This document shows, in pieces, positions 1-9,200 of a DNA stretch of 19,266 nt (within the stretch, counting starts at the first letter, position 1; each line of letters begins with the position of its first letter). Below the pieces are notes generated by a model that worked only from the letters and a program-made list of their open reading frames with translations, ran no database searches and had not been told where the DNA came from. The translations under genes and the position numbers were made by a program. The stretch is from an uncultured Bacilli bacterium (GTDB lineage Bacteria; Bacillota_I; Bacilli_A; RF39; UBA660): positions 1 to 19,266 of the forward strand of contig CANQUW010000116.1 in the NCBI GenBank assembly GCA_947627145.1. Reading direction: 5' to 3'.

Positions 1-1
1 T

Positions 2-223
2 TTAATCGTTTTAGGAACAATTGATTTAGGAAAAGCTGTTATTTCTAGTGATGAAAAAGAAGTAAAACAAGCACAATCTAGATTAATTAAACGTTGTATC
101 TATGCTATAATTGTTTTCTTTATTGTAACTTTGGTTTCTTTATTAATGAATTTGGTAGCTACTGGTTCTAACACACAAGATGCTGGCAGTTGGCAACAAT
201 GTTGGAATGCAGCTAAAGATTAA
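2..223 (+). CDS. VirB2-like two-helix membrane protein, C-terminal part (5' end outside window)
   Basis: The reading frame is open from base 2 to a TAA at 221-223 and gives the last 73 residues of a protein whose start lies upstream. It shows the end of one hydrophobic segment, a short polar loop containing VISSD followed by K, Q and RL residues, a second hydrophobic helix, and a short tail with one Cys (QQCWNAAKD). The same arrangement, including VISSD and the K.Q.RL pattern, recurs at the C-terminus of the next gene, so the two are paralogous. Two helices with a short polar loop is the layout of VirB2/TrbC-type T4SS pilin subunits, and the genes downstream are clearly T4SS genes. The VirB2-like call rests on topology and context, not on a diagnostic motif. 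A rho-independent terminator follows the stop. Confidence 0.6.
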   Translation, partial: LIVLGTIDLGKAVISSDEKEVKQAQSRLIKRCIYAIIVFFIVTLVSLLMNLVATGSNTQDAGSWQQCWNAAKD

Positions 224-242
224 TAATAAAATTATGTAAATT

Positions 243-272
243 AAAATAGCGATATTATTGCTATTTTTTTTT
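243..272 (+). terminator. Rho-independent terminator after the first VirB2-like gene
   Basis: AAAATAGC (243-250) pairs with GCTATTTT (260-267) around a 9-nt loop, and the T-run continues to 272. The 3' arm overlaps the -35 box of the next promoter. Confidence 0.75.
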
Positions 273-286
273 GATTTTGTTATAAT
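258..286 (+). promoter_or_regulatory. Sigma-A-type promoter for the T4SS cluster
   Basis: TTGCTA (258-263) is separated by 17 bp from TATAAT (281-286), which is preceded by TG at 278-279 (extended -10). Transcription would start near 293, about 25 nt before the ATG at 318. The -35 box lies in the 3' arm of the preceding terminator. No other terminator is seen before 11377, so this promoter could drive everything from the second VirB2-like gene to the tandem paralogues. Confidence 0.7.
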
Positions 287-317
287 TATAGTGTGTAATA
301 GAAAATGGGTGAAGTAG

Positions 318-1241
318 ATGAAAAATCATAAAAAAATACTTATATTATTTATGTTTTTATTTATATATTTTGTAATGCCTAGTAATGTTTTGGCATATAA
401 AATAAATGTGACTTCTTGTACTTGTTCTGGAAATGGTGCTTCTGCTACTTTAAGTTTTACTAAAGGCAATACTCCTACTATTAGTCATGTTGATTGGGGC
501 GGTAGTATTGATAAGGTTTATGGTGCTCCTAGTAATAATAAAAATTATTATAGTGATTTAAATGAAGGAGAATGTCCATCTGTTGTTTTAAAGAAAATGA
601 CTTATACTACTGCTAGTGGTAATAGGGATGGTAGTACCGTTAATAAAACTAGAGCAAAAGTATATTTTTATAGTCCTTCTCATGCTAGTGATGCTAATAG
701 TTGGACTTTGTCTGGATGCGAAAATCAAAATCAAATATTTTCTATTGGACAAAGAAGTAGCATGTGTAAAGAATTAGTTTCTGTAAAAATGGATTGTACT
801 TTAAAAGAAGTTAAAGAACATACTGATACTTCTTCTGCTAATAATACTAATGATGAAGAGGTTGAAAACGCATCAGGTGGGGACAAAACTAGAGAACCTA
901 AAAAACCTAACTCTCCTGTTGGAGAACAAAATCCTCAAACATGCGAAGGAGTATTTGGAAGAGCTGATGGTTCTGGTGGGCAAAATGTTGCTTGGATTTT
1001 ACAAAAAATATTTAATTATATAAGAATTTTTGGGATTTTTCTGACTATAGTATTAGGAGCTTTTGATTTTACTAAATCTGTTATCTCTAGTGACTATGAT
1101 TCACTAAAAAAATCTCAAGTACGATTAGTTTATAGAATTATGGGTATTATTGCATTATTGTTACTTCCTATGTTGATTAATTTCTTGTTAGGCTTATTTA
1201 TTTCAGGAAGTTTTACTGATTTTTCATGCGGAATTTTTTAA
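318..1241 (+). CDS. Secreted Cys-containing domain fused to a VirB2-like two-helix module
   Basis: A 307-residue protein. A clear signal peptide spans residues 1-26 (basic start, long hydrophobic core, probable cleavage after VLA). The predicted extracellular region, about 27-208, carries several cysteines (for example TSCTC near the mature N-terminus, then GEC, GCE, SMC and MDC) and an Asn/Glu/Pro-rich linker at about 165-207. From C209 onward a compact C-terminal module follows: two hydrophobic helices (about 235-253 and 274-296) joined by a polar loop with VISSD, ending in a short tail with one Cys. This module matches the partial protein at the left edge, so it is probably a VirB2/TrbC-like subunit with an added ectodomain. 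ATG 318 is chosen because GGGTGA lies at 307-312. The start of the VirB6-like gene is 20 nt after the stop. The ectodomain family is not recognised. Confidence 0.65.
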   Translation: MKNHKKILILFMFLFIYFVMPSNVLAYKINVTSCTCSGNGASATLSFTKGNTPTISHVDWGGSIDKVYGAPSNNKNYYSDLNEGECPSVVLKKMTYTTASGNRDGSTVNKTRAKVYFYSPSHASDANSWTLSGCENQNQIFSIGQRSSMCKELVSVKMDCTLKEVKEHTDTSSANNTNDEEVENASGGDKTREPKKPNSPVGEQNPQTCEGVFGRADGSGGQNVAWILQKIFNYIRIFGIFLTIVLGAFDFTKSVISSDYDSLKKSQVRLVYRIMGIIALLLLPMLINFLLGLFISGSFTDFSCGIF

Positions 1242-1261
1242 AAGAAAAGTGGTGATGTTAT

Positions 1262-3541
1262 ATGTTAACTGATTTGGCACAGGCTAATTTCTGGTGGACT
1301 GCTATTAGAAGATTTTGGGCATTTTTTGATAAAATGGTTTATACTGTTATGGGATTTGTTTATCAAGTCTTCTTAAATGTTGCTAGTCAAAATATTTTAG
1401 GTGGTACAGTAACTAAAAATTTAATAGGTAGAATGCAACTTATAATTGGTATAATATTTTTGTTTATCTTAGCTATTAATATTGTTCAAGGTATAGTTAA
1501 TCCTGATACTTTTACTGATAAAGATAGAGGTACTTCTAAGTTAATTATTAGAATTATTGTTTCTTTGATGTTGATTGCTTGTATGATTCCATTAAATATT
1601 CCTAGTGCCTCTCGAAATGATACTGCTTTGATTTCTGATAATTCTAATTATACTTGGGAAAATGCTTTAGCTGAACAAGGAATTCTATTTGGTACACTTA
1701 CTTTTTTTCAAAATAAAGTTTTGGAAACTAATGTTCTTGGGAAATTGATTTTAGGTAGTAATGCTGAATCTTATTCTGATATGAATGATGGTGATGGTAC
1801 TGAAGAAAATAATGGTTTATCTGATGCTGGTAATTATATGACTAGTGGGATTTTAAGAATGTTTATTACACCTAATCAGCAATCAGAAGATTTTTTAAAG
1901 CAACCAGAGAATGCTGATGTTGTTGTTGATAGAAATGACGGAACAGGTTTCGTTTGTAGTGAAACACCAGAATTTAGTGGTGATGATGGTAGATTAAAAT
2001 ATTATAATGAAGAATATGAAACAAATTATTTATTTGGTTATATAGATAATGTTTGTACTTTAGATGGTGATCTTGCTGGAACAAACTTAGGTGATACAAG
2101 TATGGCTGGAGATTATTATCAATTTGCTTATATGGGTGGTTATTCTACTGCAGTTGGTATTTTTGTTGTTTTTGTTTTAATAAGTTTTACTGTAGAGCTT
2201 GCTGTACGTGTGTTTAAGTTAGTGGTTTTAAGAATTTTAGGTCCTGTTGCTGCTGTAACTTATGTTATGCCTAATTCTTCATCTGCTAATGGAATGTTTA
2301 GTTCATGGGTAAAGCAATTATTTTCTACATATATAGATGTGTTCCTTAGAGTTGCTATAATTTATTTTTGTATTTTTGTTGTTGCTGGATTATTAGCTGA
2401 AGGTATTAATGGGGCTGATGGTATATATAATGTTTCTACTGGTGTTGGTTTTACAACTATGATATTTTTGATTATTGGTTTATTCTTTTTTGCTAAACAA
2501 GCTCCTAAATTTATTAGGCAAATGTTTGGAATGCCAGATAGTGATAAAGGTATGTTTAGTGGACTTAGTAATCTTGTAGGCTTTGGTTTAGGTGCAGCTG
2601 GAATTGCCGGCGGAATTGGTGGTGGAGCACTTTCTAGAATGTTCGGTAATGTTAATGCTTCTAAACAGAGAGCTGAAGCTGAAGGAAAACAACCTAATCT
2701 TTTAAAACAATTTGGAGCTGGTGCTCTTGGTTTGGTAACTGGAGGTATTGCTGGCGGAATTGGTGCTATGAAAGCAGATTCTAATTCAAAAAGATTTAGT
2801 GCAGGATTGGAAAATGTTCGTCAAGGTAATCTTCTTAATATGCAAAGAGCTAGAGCACAATCTACTGCTCGTGGTAGAGCTAAAGACAGAATTGCTACTT
2901 TTTTAGGTGGTGGTGAGTCTCCTTTAGAACGTGACGAAAGAAGAATATCTAACTTAAAAACTGCTTCTAGTACAGCATCAGCACTTTCAGATTATGTTAG
3001 AAATAAGGGAATTGCTAATTACGGACAGAAAAAATTGAATTTTAATTACAAGGATGCTAATGGTAAAAACAATCCTATGTTTGGAGTTTCATATAATGAG
3101 TTGTTGAATGCACGTAACGCTGCAGCTAGTCGTGGAGAAGAAAGCTTTAGTTTTACTGATAAGACTGGTCGACATTATACTATGGCAACTTCAGGTGAAG
3201 AAAGTGACGAAATGTTTAAACAAATGGCTGGAGCCCTTGGTTCTGCATATGGTAAGGCTCAGTTAGATAGATATAACGATGATATGAAACATGCAGGAGA
3301 AGCTGATTATAAACCTACTGCAGATGCTGGATTCACTAATGCTTATAATTCTGCTGTTGAAAATGGAGTATTTACTATTGGTAAGGATGAAAAAGGAATT
3401 ATTGGAAATGGTGAAGAGTTTAATTCTTATAAACTTGATAAAGTTGCAGGAGCAGCTAAGGGAGATGCTACTAGAATTGAGAATTCTATTGAACATCAAC
3501 GACATTTGGCAAATAATCCTAATGGACCACAGAATAAATAA
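1262..3541 (+). CDS. VirB6/TrbL-like polytopic membrane protein of the T4SS
   Basis: A 759-residue protein. Hydrophobic segments lie near residues 10-40, 58-80 and 92-112. They are followed by a polar, probably extracellular stretch of about 180 residues with two Cys, then more helices near 292-312, 318-336, 350-380 and 395-415. A Gly/Ala-rich segment (about 435-510, GFGLGAAGIAGGIGGG-like) and a hydrophilic, probably cytoplasmic tail of about 250 residues complete it. The motif RILGPVAAVTYVMP followed by a W and a long amphipathic helix is typical of VirB6/TrbL-type channel proteins in Gram-positive conjugation systems. Position directly before prgI and virB4 fits. In that family the protein forms the inner membrane channel. 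Start ATG 1262 has AAGTGGTGA upstream. The family call comes from topology, motif and neighbours. The long C-terminal tail is not recognised. Confidence 0.75.
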   Translation: MLTDLAQANFWWTAIRRFWAFFDKMVYTVMGFVYQVFLNVASQNILGGTVTKNLIGRMQLIIGIIFLFILAINIVQGIVNPDTFTDKDRGTSKLIIRIIVSLMLIACMIPLNIPSASRNDTALISDNSNYTWENALAEQGILFGTLTFFQNKVLETNVLGKLILGSNAESYSDMNDGDGTEENNGLSDAGNYMTSGILRMFITPNQQSEDFLKQPENADVVVDRNDGTGFVCSETPEFSGDDGRLKYYNEEYETNYLFGYIDNVCTLDGDLAGTNLGDTSMAGDYYQFAYMGGYSTAVGIFVVFVLISFTVELAVRVFKLVVLRILGPVAAVTYVMPNSSSANGMFSSWVKQLFSTYIDVFLRVAIIYFCIFVVAGLLAEGINGADGIYNVSTGVGFTTMIFLIIGLFFFAKQAPKFIRQMFGMPDSDKGMFSGLSNLVGFGLGAAGIAGGIGGGALSRMFGNVNASKQRAEAEGKQPNLLKQFGAGALGLVTGGIAGGIGAMKADSNSKRFSAGLENVRQGNLLNMQRARAQSTARGRAKDRIATFLGGGESPLERDERRISNLKTASSTASALSDYVRNKGIANYGQKKLNFNYKDANGKNNPMFGVSYNELLNARNAAASRGEESFSFTDKTGRHYTMATSGEESDEMFKQMAGALGSAYGKAQLDRYNDDMKHAGEADYKPTADAGFTNAYNSAVENGVFTIGKDEKGIIGNGEEFNSYKLDKVAGAAKGDATRIENSIEHQRHLANNPNGPQNK

Positions 3542-3559
3542 AAAGGAGTGTGATATATA

Positions 3560-3907
3560 GTGAATGATTATTTAATTCCTGCTAATACAAAGAAAGGAAT
3601 GCTGATACTTGGAATATTTAGACCTGTTGATTTGATTATGTTTGGTATTGGTTGTGGTATTTCTTTGTTGTTACTTGCTTTTATGCCTATGGCTGATACT
3701 TTGACAGTAGTGCTGGTATTATCACCAGCTCTTGTAACGGGTTTCCTTGTTGTACCTATTCCGTATTATCATAATTTACTTACTGTACTTGGAGAATTAT
3801 ATGATTTTTTAACAACAAGACAAAAATTTTATTGGAAAGGTTGGTGTTGTAGAGATGGCGCTTATGAATCAGAATCAAAAACAAACAAAGAAACAACAAC
3901 AGAGTAG
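3560..3907 (+). CDS. PrgI family (VirB3-like) T4SS membrane protein
   Basis: A 115-residue protein with two adjacent transmembrane helices (about 22-42 and 47-67). These are followed by the block VPIPYYHNLLTVL and then a Tyr/Arg/Trp-rich segment ending in FYWKGWCC. That arrangement is characteristic of the PrgI family, which occupies the VirB3 position next to the VirB4 ATPase in Gram-positive T4SSs. In VirB3 systems this protein contacts VirB4 and the inner membrane channel. The start is GTG 3560, supported by AAAGGAG at 3542-3548; no ATG in this frame fits that binding site. The 3' end overlaps the next gene by 53 nt (44 nt if that gene starts at 3864), suggesting translational coupling. 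The last 15 or so residues, after the Cys pair, are polar and low-complexity. Confidence 0.85.
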   Translation: MNDYLIPANTKKGMLILGIFRPVDLIMFGIGCGISLLLLAFMPMADTLTVVLVLSPALVTGFLVVPIPYYHNLLTVLGELYDFLTTRQKFYWKGWCCRDGAYESESKTNKETTTE

Positions 3908-4433
3908 ATGGACTGAAGATTGGTTACCAGTTGAAGGTATTAAAAATGGAATGATTATTACTAGTGATAAGATGAGAGTTGCTGGTGTAAAAGTTTTTCC
4001 TCGTAATATATTTATTCTTGATCAAACTGCTCAAGATAATGTACTTATTAGTCTTAAAAACTTTTATAATATGATTGATTTTGAGTTTTGGTTAGTTGTT
4101 GCGGATAGACCAGTTGATATTTCAGTTTATCTTTCACAACTTCAACTTTTATATAATGATGCGAGTAGTCCAGCTATTAAGAAATTAATTATGCAAGATA
4201 TTAATAAAGGTCAGTCATTTATTAATAATAATATTGTTGATACTGAGTATTATATTTTATTTAAAGAATCAAATGATGATGAAGTTCAGAAAAAAGTTAG
4301 ACTTTTGATGAATGGACTTGCTGGATGTGGTCTTAATTCTTCTCAAGCTAATAATGATGATTTAAGAGTTATTTTGGATAACTTCTTAAATGGAGGAGAA
4401 AATACTGAATTTGGGGCGGTGATGCCAGTATGA
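3855..4433 (+). CDS. Small TrsD/TraD-like T4SS protein preceding the VirB4 ATPase
   Basis: A 192-residue soluble protein with no signal peptide or membrane helix. It starts with a Gln/Lys-rich tail (about 20 residues) and continues as a compact domain beginning WTEDWLPVEGI, with alternating strands and helices and no nucleotide-binding motif. In staphylococcal pSK41/pGO1-type systems a protein of about this size (TraD/TrsD) sits immediately before the VirB4-type TraE/TrsE ATPase. I infer the same relationship from size and position. It may act as a detached accessory or N-terminal domain of VirB4. ATG 3855 has only a weak upstream GGTG. ATG 3864 (MNQNQ) is an alternative, so the start is uncertain. 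The stop overlaps the next start as ATGA (4430-4433), a strong sign of translational coupling and a 1:1 relationship with VirB4. Confidence 0.65.
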   Translation: MALMNQNQKQTKKQQQSRWTEDWLPVEGIKNGMIITSDKMRVAGVKVFPRNIFILDQTAQDNVLISLKNFYNMIDFEFWLVVADRPVDISVYLSQLQLLYNDASSPAIKKLIMQDINKGQSFINNNIVDTEYYILFKESNDDEVQKKVRLLMNGLAGCGLNSSQANNDDLRVILDNFLNGGENTEFGAVMPV

Positions 4434-6217
4434 TGGGATTTAAATCAGAAATTGCACCTAAGGGTTTACACTTTAGTCCTAGTGATTTCTTTATTAGTGA
4501 TAAGTATGCAACTATTTTAACAGTTGTTTCTTATCCTAAATATATAATGCCGGGTTATTTATCAACACTTACTAATATGCCTGGAATTAAGGTTATCGTT
4601 AAACATATTCCTATTCCTTTTTCTGCGATGAGTAAAATGTTAAATAAACAAATTGCTGATTTAAGACAAAAATATACTCAAGAAAAAGATGTTACTGTAA
4701 GAGAGAGAATTAGACAAGATGCTGAAAGTTTGGAATATTTTACTTCGATGCTTGCGGCATCTCAAGCTAGAATATTTGATTTTCAAATGCACATTATGAT
4801 TACTGCTGATACTAAAGAAGATTTGGAACTTAAAAAAGTTAATGTTAAGAATTATTTAGATGCGATGGAGTTGCGTGCAATTGCACTTCGTTTTGAACAA
4901 GAAAAAGTATTTAAATCTATTTTACCTGTTTTTCCTGATCAAGATATTGAAGAGAGAATTGGTACACCAATTCCATCTGCTACAATTGCTGCGATGTATC
5001 CATTTATATTTGATAGTATTAAAGATCCAGGACTTTCTAATTTAATTGGTGTCGATTTTTCTGGAGGAGTAATTTTATTTAATCAGTTTCTTTATAAAGA
5101 GAGAAAAGAAAATAATAGAAACAACGCTAATATGATCATACTTGGTACATCAGGTTCTGGTAAAAGTACAGCTGCTAAACTTTTACTTCGTGGTCATATT
5201 CGTAATGGTTGTCAAATTGTTGCGATTGATCCTGAAAATGAGCTTGCTGAAATTACTAAAACATTTGGTGGAGATACAGTTGATATGGGTAAAGGTGGAG
5301 AGTACGGTCTTATAAATCCACTTGAGATTGTAATAGATGCTGATGAAGATGAAATTAAACAAGGTTTGGGTTATACTGTTTTGACTCGTACTTTACAATT
5401 TTTAAAAGCATTTATGAGATATTATGATCCATCTATTGAAGAAAGTGTACTTACTATGTTTTCTGAAATAGTACAAGATACTTATCATAGATTTGGAATC
5501 GATTTTAATACAGATTTCTCTACATTCACATCAGCTGATTATCCAACATTTACAGATGTTTATGCTACTATTAAGGGTAGACTTATGTCAATGACTGAAC
5601 AAACTCAAGAACGTGAGATTATGGAAAAGCTTGAACTTAAAGTAAGACCTATAACTAAAGAGTTAAGATTCTATTTTGATGGTCATACTACAGTTGATTC
5701 TAAAAGTGATTTTATAGTATTTAATATTCGTGAGTTAATGAATAGTGATAGTAATGTTCGTAATGCATTATTCTTTAATATATTAAAGTATGCTTGGGGT
5801 CTTTGTTTGGATTCAGGAGTTGATACAGTACTTATGGTAGACGAAGCACATGTGTTACTTGGAGACCAAAATGCACTTGGTGCTGATTTCCTTGCACAAA
5901 TGCAAAGACGTGCTAGAAAGTATAATACAGGTACTATAATTATTACACAACAACCAAGTGATTTCTCAGATCCTAGAGTTATAACTCAAGGTAAAGCTAT
6001 ATTTGATAACTCATCTTATTATTTAATAATGGGTCTTAGAAAACAGGCTGTTGAAGATTTAGGACTTTTAATTGATTTAAATGATAATGAACGTGAGAGT
6101 ATAAAAAGATATTCTCAAGGTGAAGCGTTATTTGTGTGTGGAAATAGACGTATGAGAATTAATATAACTGCTACTCAAGAAGAATTAGATTCATTTGGAA
6201 GTGGCGGAGGATTTTAG
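4430..6217 (+). CDS. VirB4/TrsE-type T4SS ATPase
   Basis: A 595-residue cytoplasmic ATPase that energises T4SS assembly and substrate transfer. The N-terminal region (about 1-200) contains the family's YPKYIMPGYLSTL-like block and a helical segment. Walker A is G239-T-S-G-S-G-K245-S-T. Walker B is LMVDEAH with D471 and E472, followed by a motif with MQRRARKYNTG and IITQQPSDF, typical of VirB4/TraE/TrsE proteins. Length is within the usual range for TrsE-type members (about 600-670 residues), so it appears complete despite the separate upstream gene. Start ATG 4430 overlaps the previous stop (ATGA) with GGCGGTGA just upstream; ATG 4433 is a near-equivalent alternative. The hydrolase gene follows 11-20 nt later. 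This is the most diagnostic T4SS gene in the window. Confidence 0.93.
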   Translation: MMGFKSEIAPKGLHFSPSDFFISDKYATILTVVSYPKYIMPGYLSTLTNMPGIKVIVKHIPIPFSAMSKMLNKQIADLRQKYTQEKDVTVRERIRQDAESLEYFTSMLAASQARIFDFQMHIMITADTKEDLELKKVNVKNYLDAMELRAIALRFEQEKVFKSILPVFPDQDIEERIGTPIPSATIAAMYPFIFDSIKDPGLSNLIGVDFSGGVILFNQFLYKERKENNRNNANMIILGTSGSGKSTAAKLLLRGHIRNGCQIVAIDPENELAEITKTFGGDTVDMGKGGEYGLINPLEIVIDADEDEIKQGLGYTVLTRTLQFLKAFMRYYDPSIEESVLTMFSEIVQDTYHRFGIDFNTDFSTFTSADYPTFTDVYATIKGRLMSMTEQTQEREIMEKLELKVRPITKELRFYFDGHTTVDSKSDFIVFNIRELMNSDSNVRNALFFNILKYAWGLCLDSGVDTVLMVDEAHVLLGDQNALGADFLAQMQRRARKYNTGTIIITQQPSDFSDPRVITQGKAIFDNSSYYLIMGLRKQAVEDLGLLIDLNDNERESIKRYSQGEALFVCGNRRMRINITATQEELDSFGSGGGF

Positions 6218-6237
6218 AAAAGAAGTAGGTGATGATG

Positions 6238-9200
6238 ATGCCAAAAGATGATAATAGAAGAAGTAATGATAATAATAAAAAATTTGACAAACCTAAAAGA
6301 CAAGCATCTTTTGGTAATGAATCACCTGCTGATAGTTTATTAAGTAAAGCAAAAGATGTTGTTAAAGATATTAGTACTAGTGGAAGCACTAGTACTAATT
6401 CTAGTTCTAATAAAAGAAATTCTGATGATAGTTATAAGGCTAAAAGAAATAAAAGTAATAAAAGTAATACTCCTGTTAGTAGTAACAAAGAAAGTAAGTT
6501 AAGTAGAAATAGTAAAAGTAACAGTAATAATAGTAATAACAATAATAAAGGTAGTGTTGCTAATAAGGGAAAAGACTTTGTTAAAAAACAAGCAACTAAT
6601 GCTGCTAGTTTGATACCTGGTGTTGGACAAGCTATTAAAGGTGCTCAAATTGCTAAGGATACTATTGATAAAATAAAACAAAGACGTAATAATCCTAATA
6701 GTGATGTTTCTAAAGTTGGTAAGGGCCCTAATAGTGGTAAAGAACAGAAAGATAATAACGAAGGAAAAGAAGAAAAACTTGATGATAATAATAAAAAAGA
6801 TTCTTCAGAAAATAATGATAATAATAAAAGTGATGTTTTAAGTGATTTGTTTAGTGGATTGGGCAAAATGTCTTTTTTTCAAAAGGTCATGATGTTTACT
6901 ATTCCAATTATATTGATTTGTGTTTTACTTATTACTCTTTTACTTATGACTGCTATATCTGAATTTGCTGTTGAATTTATTTCTAGTACAATTAAGGGTG
7001 AAGAGTTAACTGAAATCTTTCAATTTAAAAGTAGTCCTAATGTTGAATATGAACAAAGATATATAGAAAAATTGGGCGAAGTTTATGATGAAAAGAAGAA
7101 CTTTAATCCTGATTTTGTTTCTTCAACACTTGCGATTATGATGGAACATGGACAATATGCCAATTCTGGTAGTTATGGATATTCTGATATAATTGTAACT
7201 GATAAGACTGGTATATTATCTCTATGGCAAAAGGATGAGGCTCCAAAAGTTAAGAGATTAGCGGAAATATTTTCTAAACAGCCTGCTAATACTTCTAATT
7301 CTAGCAATGTTTCTGTTCCATCTGGTTCTACAGAAGTTGCTGCTGATGCTACAGTATTGCCTCCTTTTGGTAATTTTGTACCTAGTAATGTTGTTGATAC
7401 TGGATATTCAGACGAGTTTGGACCTATTAAAGTTGTTCCTGAGTTATTGAGTTCTTGGAATGCTATGAAGGCTGCTGCTGCTCAAGCTGGATTTGATATT
7501 AATATTAATAGTGGATATCGTTCTCCGGAAATGCAGTTGGCTCTTTGTAATTCTGGTAATACTTTGGGTACATGTGCTGATCCGGGTTATTCAGAGCATC
7601 AACTTGGAACTTCTATTGACGTGGAAGATCCTAATAATTCTGCTAAGATGCAGTGGATATATGAAAATGGACCTACTTATGGTTTTATTCATAGATATCC
7701 TACTAATTACAATGAGAGAAATCATTTTAGATGGATTGGTTCTAAACTTGCAATGGCTTATAAAAATGCCGGTGCTAGTGATTATGCTTCATTTATTCAA
7801 ACTGCTGAAGCGCAGAGTATAATTGCTGGTGCAGGTAGTTCTTCTAGTTCATCCACTAAATCTTCAAGTTCATCTGGTACAAGTCAGGCTCAAAAAATGG
7901 TTGAATTAGCTCAAAAAGAACTTTCTCTTACTGATGGTTCTAATGCTGAGGATGCTAATGGAGTTACTAAATATGGTACATGGTACGGTATGCCAAGTGC
8001 TGACTGGTGTGATATATTTATTGCATGGCTTGCTAATCAAGCTGGTATTGGGGAGGATATAATACCTAAAGCTGGTGGAGTTGCTCATGTTAGGTCGTTT
8101 TACGAGGAAAAAGGATTATTTCATCCAGTAAGTGACGGTAACTATCAAGCAAAACCTGGAGATTTAATATTTTATGATCATGGACATGTTGGGTTAGTTG
8201 TAGAAAATAATAATGGTAATTTAGTTACTATTGAAGGTAATACTAGTGATCGTGTGGCTAAAAAAGAGGGAGTAATAGGTAGCGGATATTTTTCTGATGT
8301 TTCTGGTTTTGCATCTCCTAATTATTCTGGTGTTGTTTCTAATGCTTCATCTGCTAGTGGAGGACTTATTATAGAATTTACTGATGAAGTTAGAAATGAA
8401 CTTAAAGGATTTTTAAAAGAAGAACTTCCTAAAATAAATAATTTGGAAAACTCAGAAGAAATATTAGATTCTTTAGTTGATCAAATAGAATCTCGTTCTA
8501 AAGATTATTATGATTTTATTGGTAAAAAAGTTGATGACTGTTCTAATTCTTCATCTGGTGGTACTTGTGATTATGATATAAAAGGATTTGTAATTGGAGG
8601 AAGCGAGGTAGCTCAACCATTATCTATTTCTAATTTAAAAGTTAGACTTATGCAATGTAGTGATGGTACACTTGGAGAGCCAGTTCCTGGAGAAGAACTT
8701 GTCGATTTTGAAAAATATATTTTAGGTGTTGCTTATGCAGAAGTTGGTACTGAGTTTAATCCTGAAGCTATAAAGGCAGAAGCAATTGCGGCACGTAGTT
8801 ATGCTTTATCGCGTCCTGCTGCTATGAATAATAGTAGTGGTACTGCTTTGATTCAAGAAAATGGAGAATGGATATTACAATTAAGGTCATGTACTGAAGA
8901 TCAAGTTTATTGTGATCCTGATCAAGGTTGTTCTATGGATGGTGGTTCTGGAAATACTCATTATTCTGGTACATCTCATAGTAATGTTTATAAAGGTCCT
9001 TTGGATGCTAATCATGAAATGAGAAGTATTGTAGAGCAGACTAATGGACAAGTATTGGTAAATAGTAATGATTATATTATTAATACTACTTATATTGATG
9101 TTGATCAAAATTCTTGGAATTCGGCAGCGTCTTCTGGTAAAGATGTTACTGAAATATTAATTTCACATTATGCTTCTAAAGGTGCTGCTAATATAAAACA

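Noticed and set aside
3263..3560. Overlapping frames on both strands at the end of the VirB6-like gene
   Set aside because: These are low-complexity Ile/Leu/Lys or Ser/Ile translations with no ribosome binding site, lying inside a gene with coherent protein sequence.
3855..6217. Frameshifted or broken virB4
   Set aside because: The ATGA overlap, a plausible ribosome binding site and the known separate TrsD/TrsE-type genes argue for two real genes. The downstream protein alone has the length and motifs of a complete TrsE-type ATPase.
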